NCBI GenBank assembly: GCA_021781185.1
Contig: JAJXXI010000370.1
Span: 1-5,060 of the forward strand
From: a bacterium
Lineage (GTDB): Bacteria; Verrucomicrobiota; Verrucomicrobiia; Limisphaerales; UBA11358
Direction: 5' to 3'
DNA: 5,060 nucleotides
Within the stretch, counting starts at the first letter, position 1; every line of letters starts with the position of its first letter. The position numbers and the translations under genes were made by a program. The notes under the pieces are model-generated. The model was not told the origin of the DNA. It ran no database searches and worked only from the letters and a program-made list of their open reading frames with translations. Shown here in pieces: positions 4,366-5,060 of this stretch.

Positions 4366-5060
4366 GCTTTCACCTCCTGAAGTTCGCCGATGGTTTTTTC
4401 CAGTTTCGCGGCGACGGAATTCAATTCGCCGGTGCCGCGCACGGGCGCGTAGCGGGCCTGGTTGCACAGATGGAACAGCTCGCGGAGCGAATCCAGCGTG
4501 TCCTTGGAGGCGCGCTGCAATACGACGTGCTCATCAATCACATTTTCGGTGATGGCGGACGCAGGACAATCCAGCCGTTCGCCCAACTGTTCCTGCAAGA
4601 GGCGGAACAGCAGCGCGAAAAACTCATCGGGCTGGTTTTTCACGGCCAGCTTTTTCAAATCGTTCAGGCCGTCACGAACCAGTTGGGCCACGGCCCGCTG
4701 ACGGCGCAGGCGCGGATTGTTGGCCAGACTGTCGGTGCGTTTGCGCCAGATCAAGGCAGCGAGAAACGCCAGCACGGGCACGCTTTGCAGAGCGAGGAAA
4801 GCCGGTTGCGTCACGAGCGGGCGGCCGCTCGTTTCGAGGGTCCCGAGCTTGTCCTTGATGGGCAGAATGTCCGGCGGCGCCTGGTTTTGCGGGGCGGAAT
4901 TCCGGGCGGACGCCAGGGTGGGCAATGGCGTGGCAGCGGCGGCATGAACGATCAGCGGCATGCCGGGTTTGGCCAGCGTGTGATATTTGCCGTCGTCGGG
5001 ATTGAAATAGGAAAACGAAAACTCCGGGAGTTCGTGAACATCGGGATTTTCCGGCGAAAC
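4362..5060 (-). CDS. batD: BatD-like protein, C-terminal 232 residues (runs off right edge)
   Basis: The frame is open from the window edge to TGA at 4364-4362. The visible part begins V-S-P-E-N-P-D-V-H-E-L-P and continues F-S-F-S-Y-F-N-P-D-D-G-K-Y-H-T-L at about residues 14-29. That sequence, aromatic strand followed by a Y-x-T-L turn, is typical of the last beta-domain of BatD proteins. After a proline-rich linker there is one membrane helix at about 86-104 (F-L-A-L-Q-S-V-P-V-L-A-F-L-A-A-L-I-W) followed by R-K-R, which places the remaining 130 or so helical residues in the cytoplasm. BatD is usually a large protein with a signal peptide and several beta-domains outside the membrane, so more than half of the gene lies beyond the window. 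An internal ATG at 4961 is not the start, since homologous sequence precedes it. It is translationally coupled to the BatE-like gene. Confidence 0.85.
   Translation of the reverse strand, partial: VSPENPDVHELPEFSFSYFNPDDGKYHTLAKPGMPLIVHAAAATPLPTLASARNSAPQNQAPPDILPIKDKLGTLETSGRPLVTQPAFLALQSVPVLAFLAALIWRKRTDSLANNPRLRRQRAVAQLVRDGLNDLKKLAVKNQPDEFFALLFRLLQEQLGERLDCPASAITENVIDEHVVLQRASKDTLDSLRELFHLCNQARYAPVRGTGELNSVAAKLEKTIGELQEVKA
4371..4378 (-). promoter_or_regulatory. Strong Shine-Dalgarno deciding the GTG start of the BatE-like gene
   Basis: Minus-strand AGGAGGTG (4378-4371) stands five bases before GTG 4365. It lies inside the last codons of batD, whose TGA (4364-4362) overlaps the GTG. It is the only textbook ribosome binding site in the window and argues for the short BatE start. 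Confidence 0.85.

Noticed and set aside
3097..4380. Long open frame of 427 codons on the plus strand
   Set aside because: It is antisense to the BatE-like gene and the start of moxR, both of which have clear domain motifs. Its protein has no recognisable motif and is rich in R, Q and H, as expected from the opposite strand of GC-rich genes.
4366..4467. Longer BatE start at ATG 4467
   Set aside because: The extra 34 residues are arginine-rich, lie entirely within the batD coding sequence, and the GTG at 4365 has a near-perfect ribosome binding site.

Overview
The window is a stretch of bacterial chromosome, moderately to strongly GC-rich. Most genes lie on the minus strand, so they read from the right edge to the left. 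The core is a Bat/MoxR locus (Bacteroides aerotolerance type). Going leftwards it holds the C-terminal part of BatD (4362-5060, cut by the window edge), a BatE-like TPR/SH3 membrane protein (3544-4365), a MoxR-type AAA+ ATPase (2401-3390) and the first 68 codons of a DUF58 protein (1-204, cut by the edge). The gene content, a sigma factor with a CGLVN...NPCRCAKKT tail, and short GC-rich dispersed repeats (GGCTCGC, GCGGGCTGAAGCCCGC) suggest a verrucomicrobial genome, perhaps of the Pedosphaera/Limisphaerales type. That assignment is an inference from memory of such genomes and is not proven here.

Two accessory modules separate moxR from the DUF58 gene. The first is an ECF-type RNA polymerase sigma factor (1541-2392) followed by a DUF1398 protein (1019-1438). 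The DUF1398 gene has its own ECF-style promoter, TGTCACA-N16-GTCTA, in the gap between them. Sampled lines of the sigma gene are lower in GC than moxR. The second module is a two-gene toxin-antitoxin cassette on the opposite strand (286-507 and 504-812), with hairpin-rich non-coding DNA behind it and a short heptamer array in front of it.

The most unusual feature is how this cassette sits in the DUF58 gene. The first 50 bases of that gene are repeated perfectly at 155-204 and 955-1004, exactly 800 bases apart, and homology extends to 63 bases with three mismatches. The copy at 1004 is a 21-codon stub that runs into unrelated DNA. The copy at 204 leads into a normal DUF58 sequence. The layout fits an insertion or duplication that placed the TA cassette in the DUF58 gene while preserving an intact 5' end.

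In functional terms, MoxR ATPases and DUF58/Bat proteins are thought to act together on envelope or stress-related protein assembly. The sigma factor probably drives DUF1398, and possibly itself, from the TGTCACA/GTCTA promoter. The TA pair is probably a self-maintaining passenger that may disturb transcription from moxR into the DUF58 gene.
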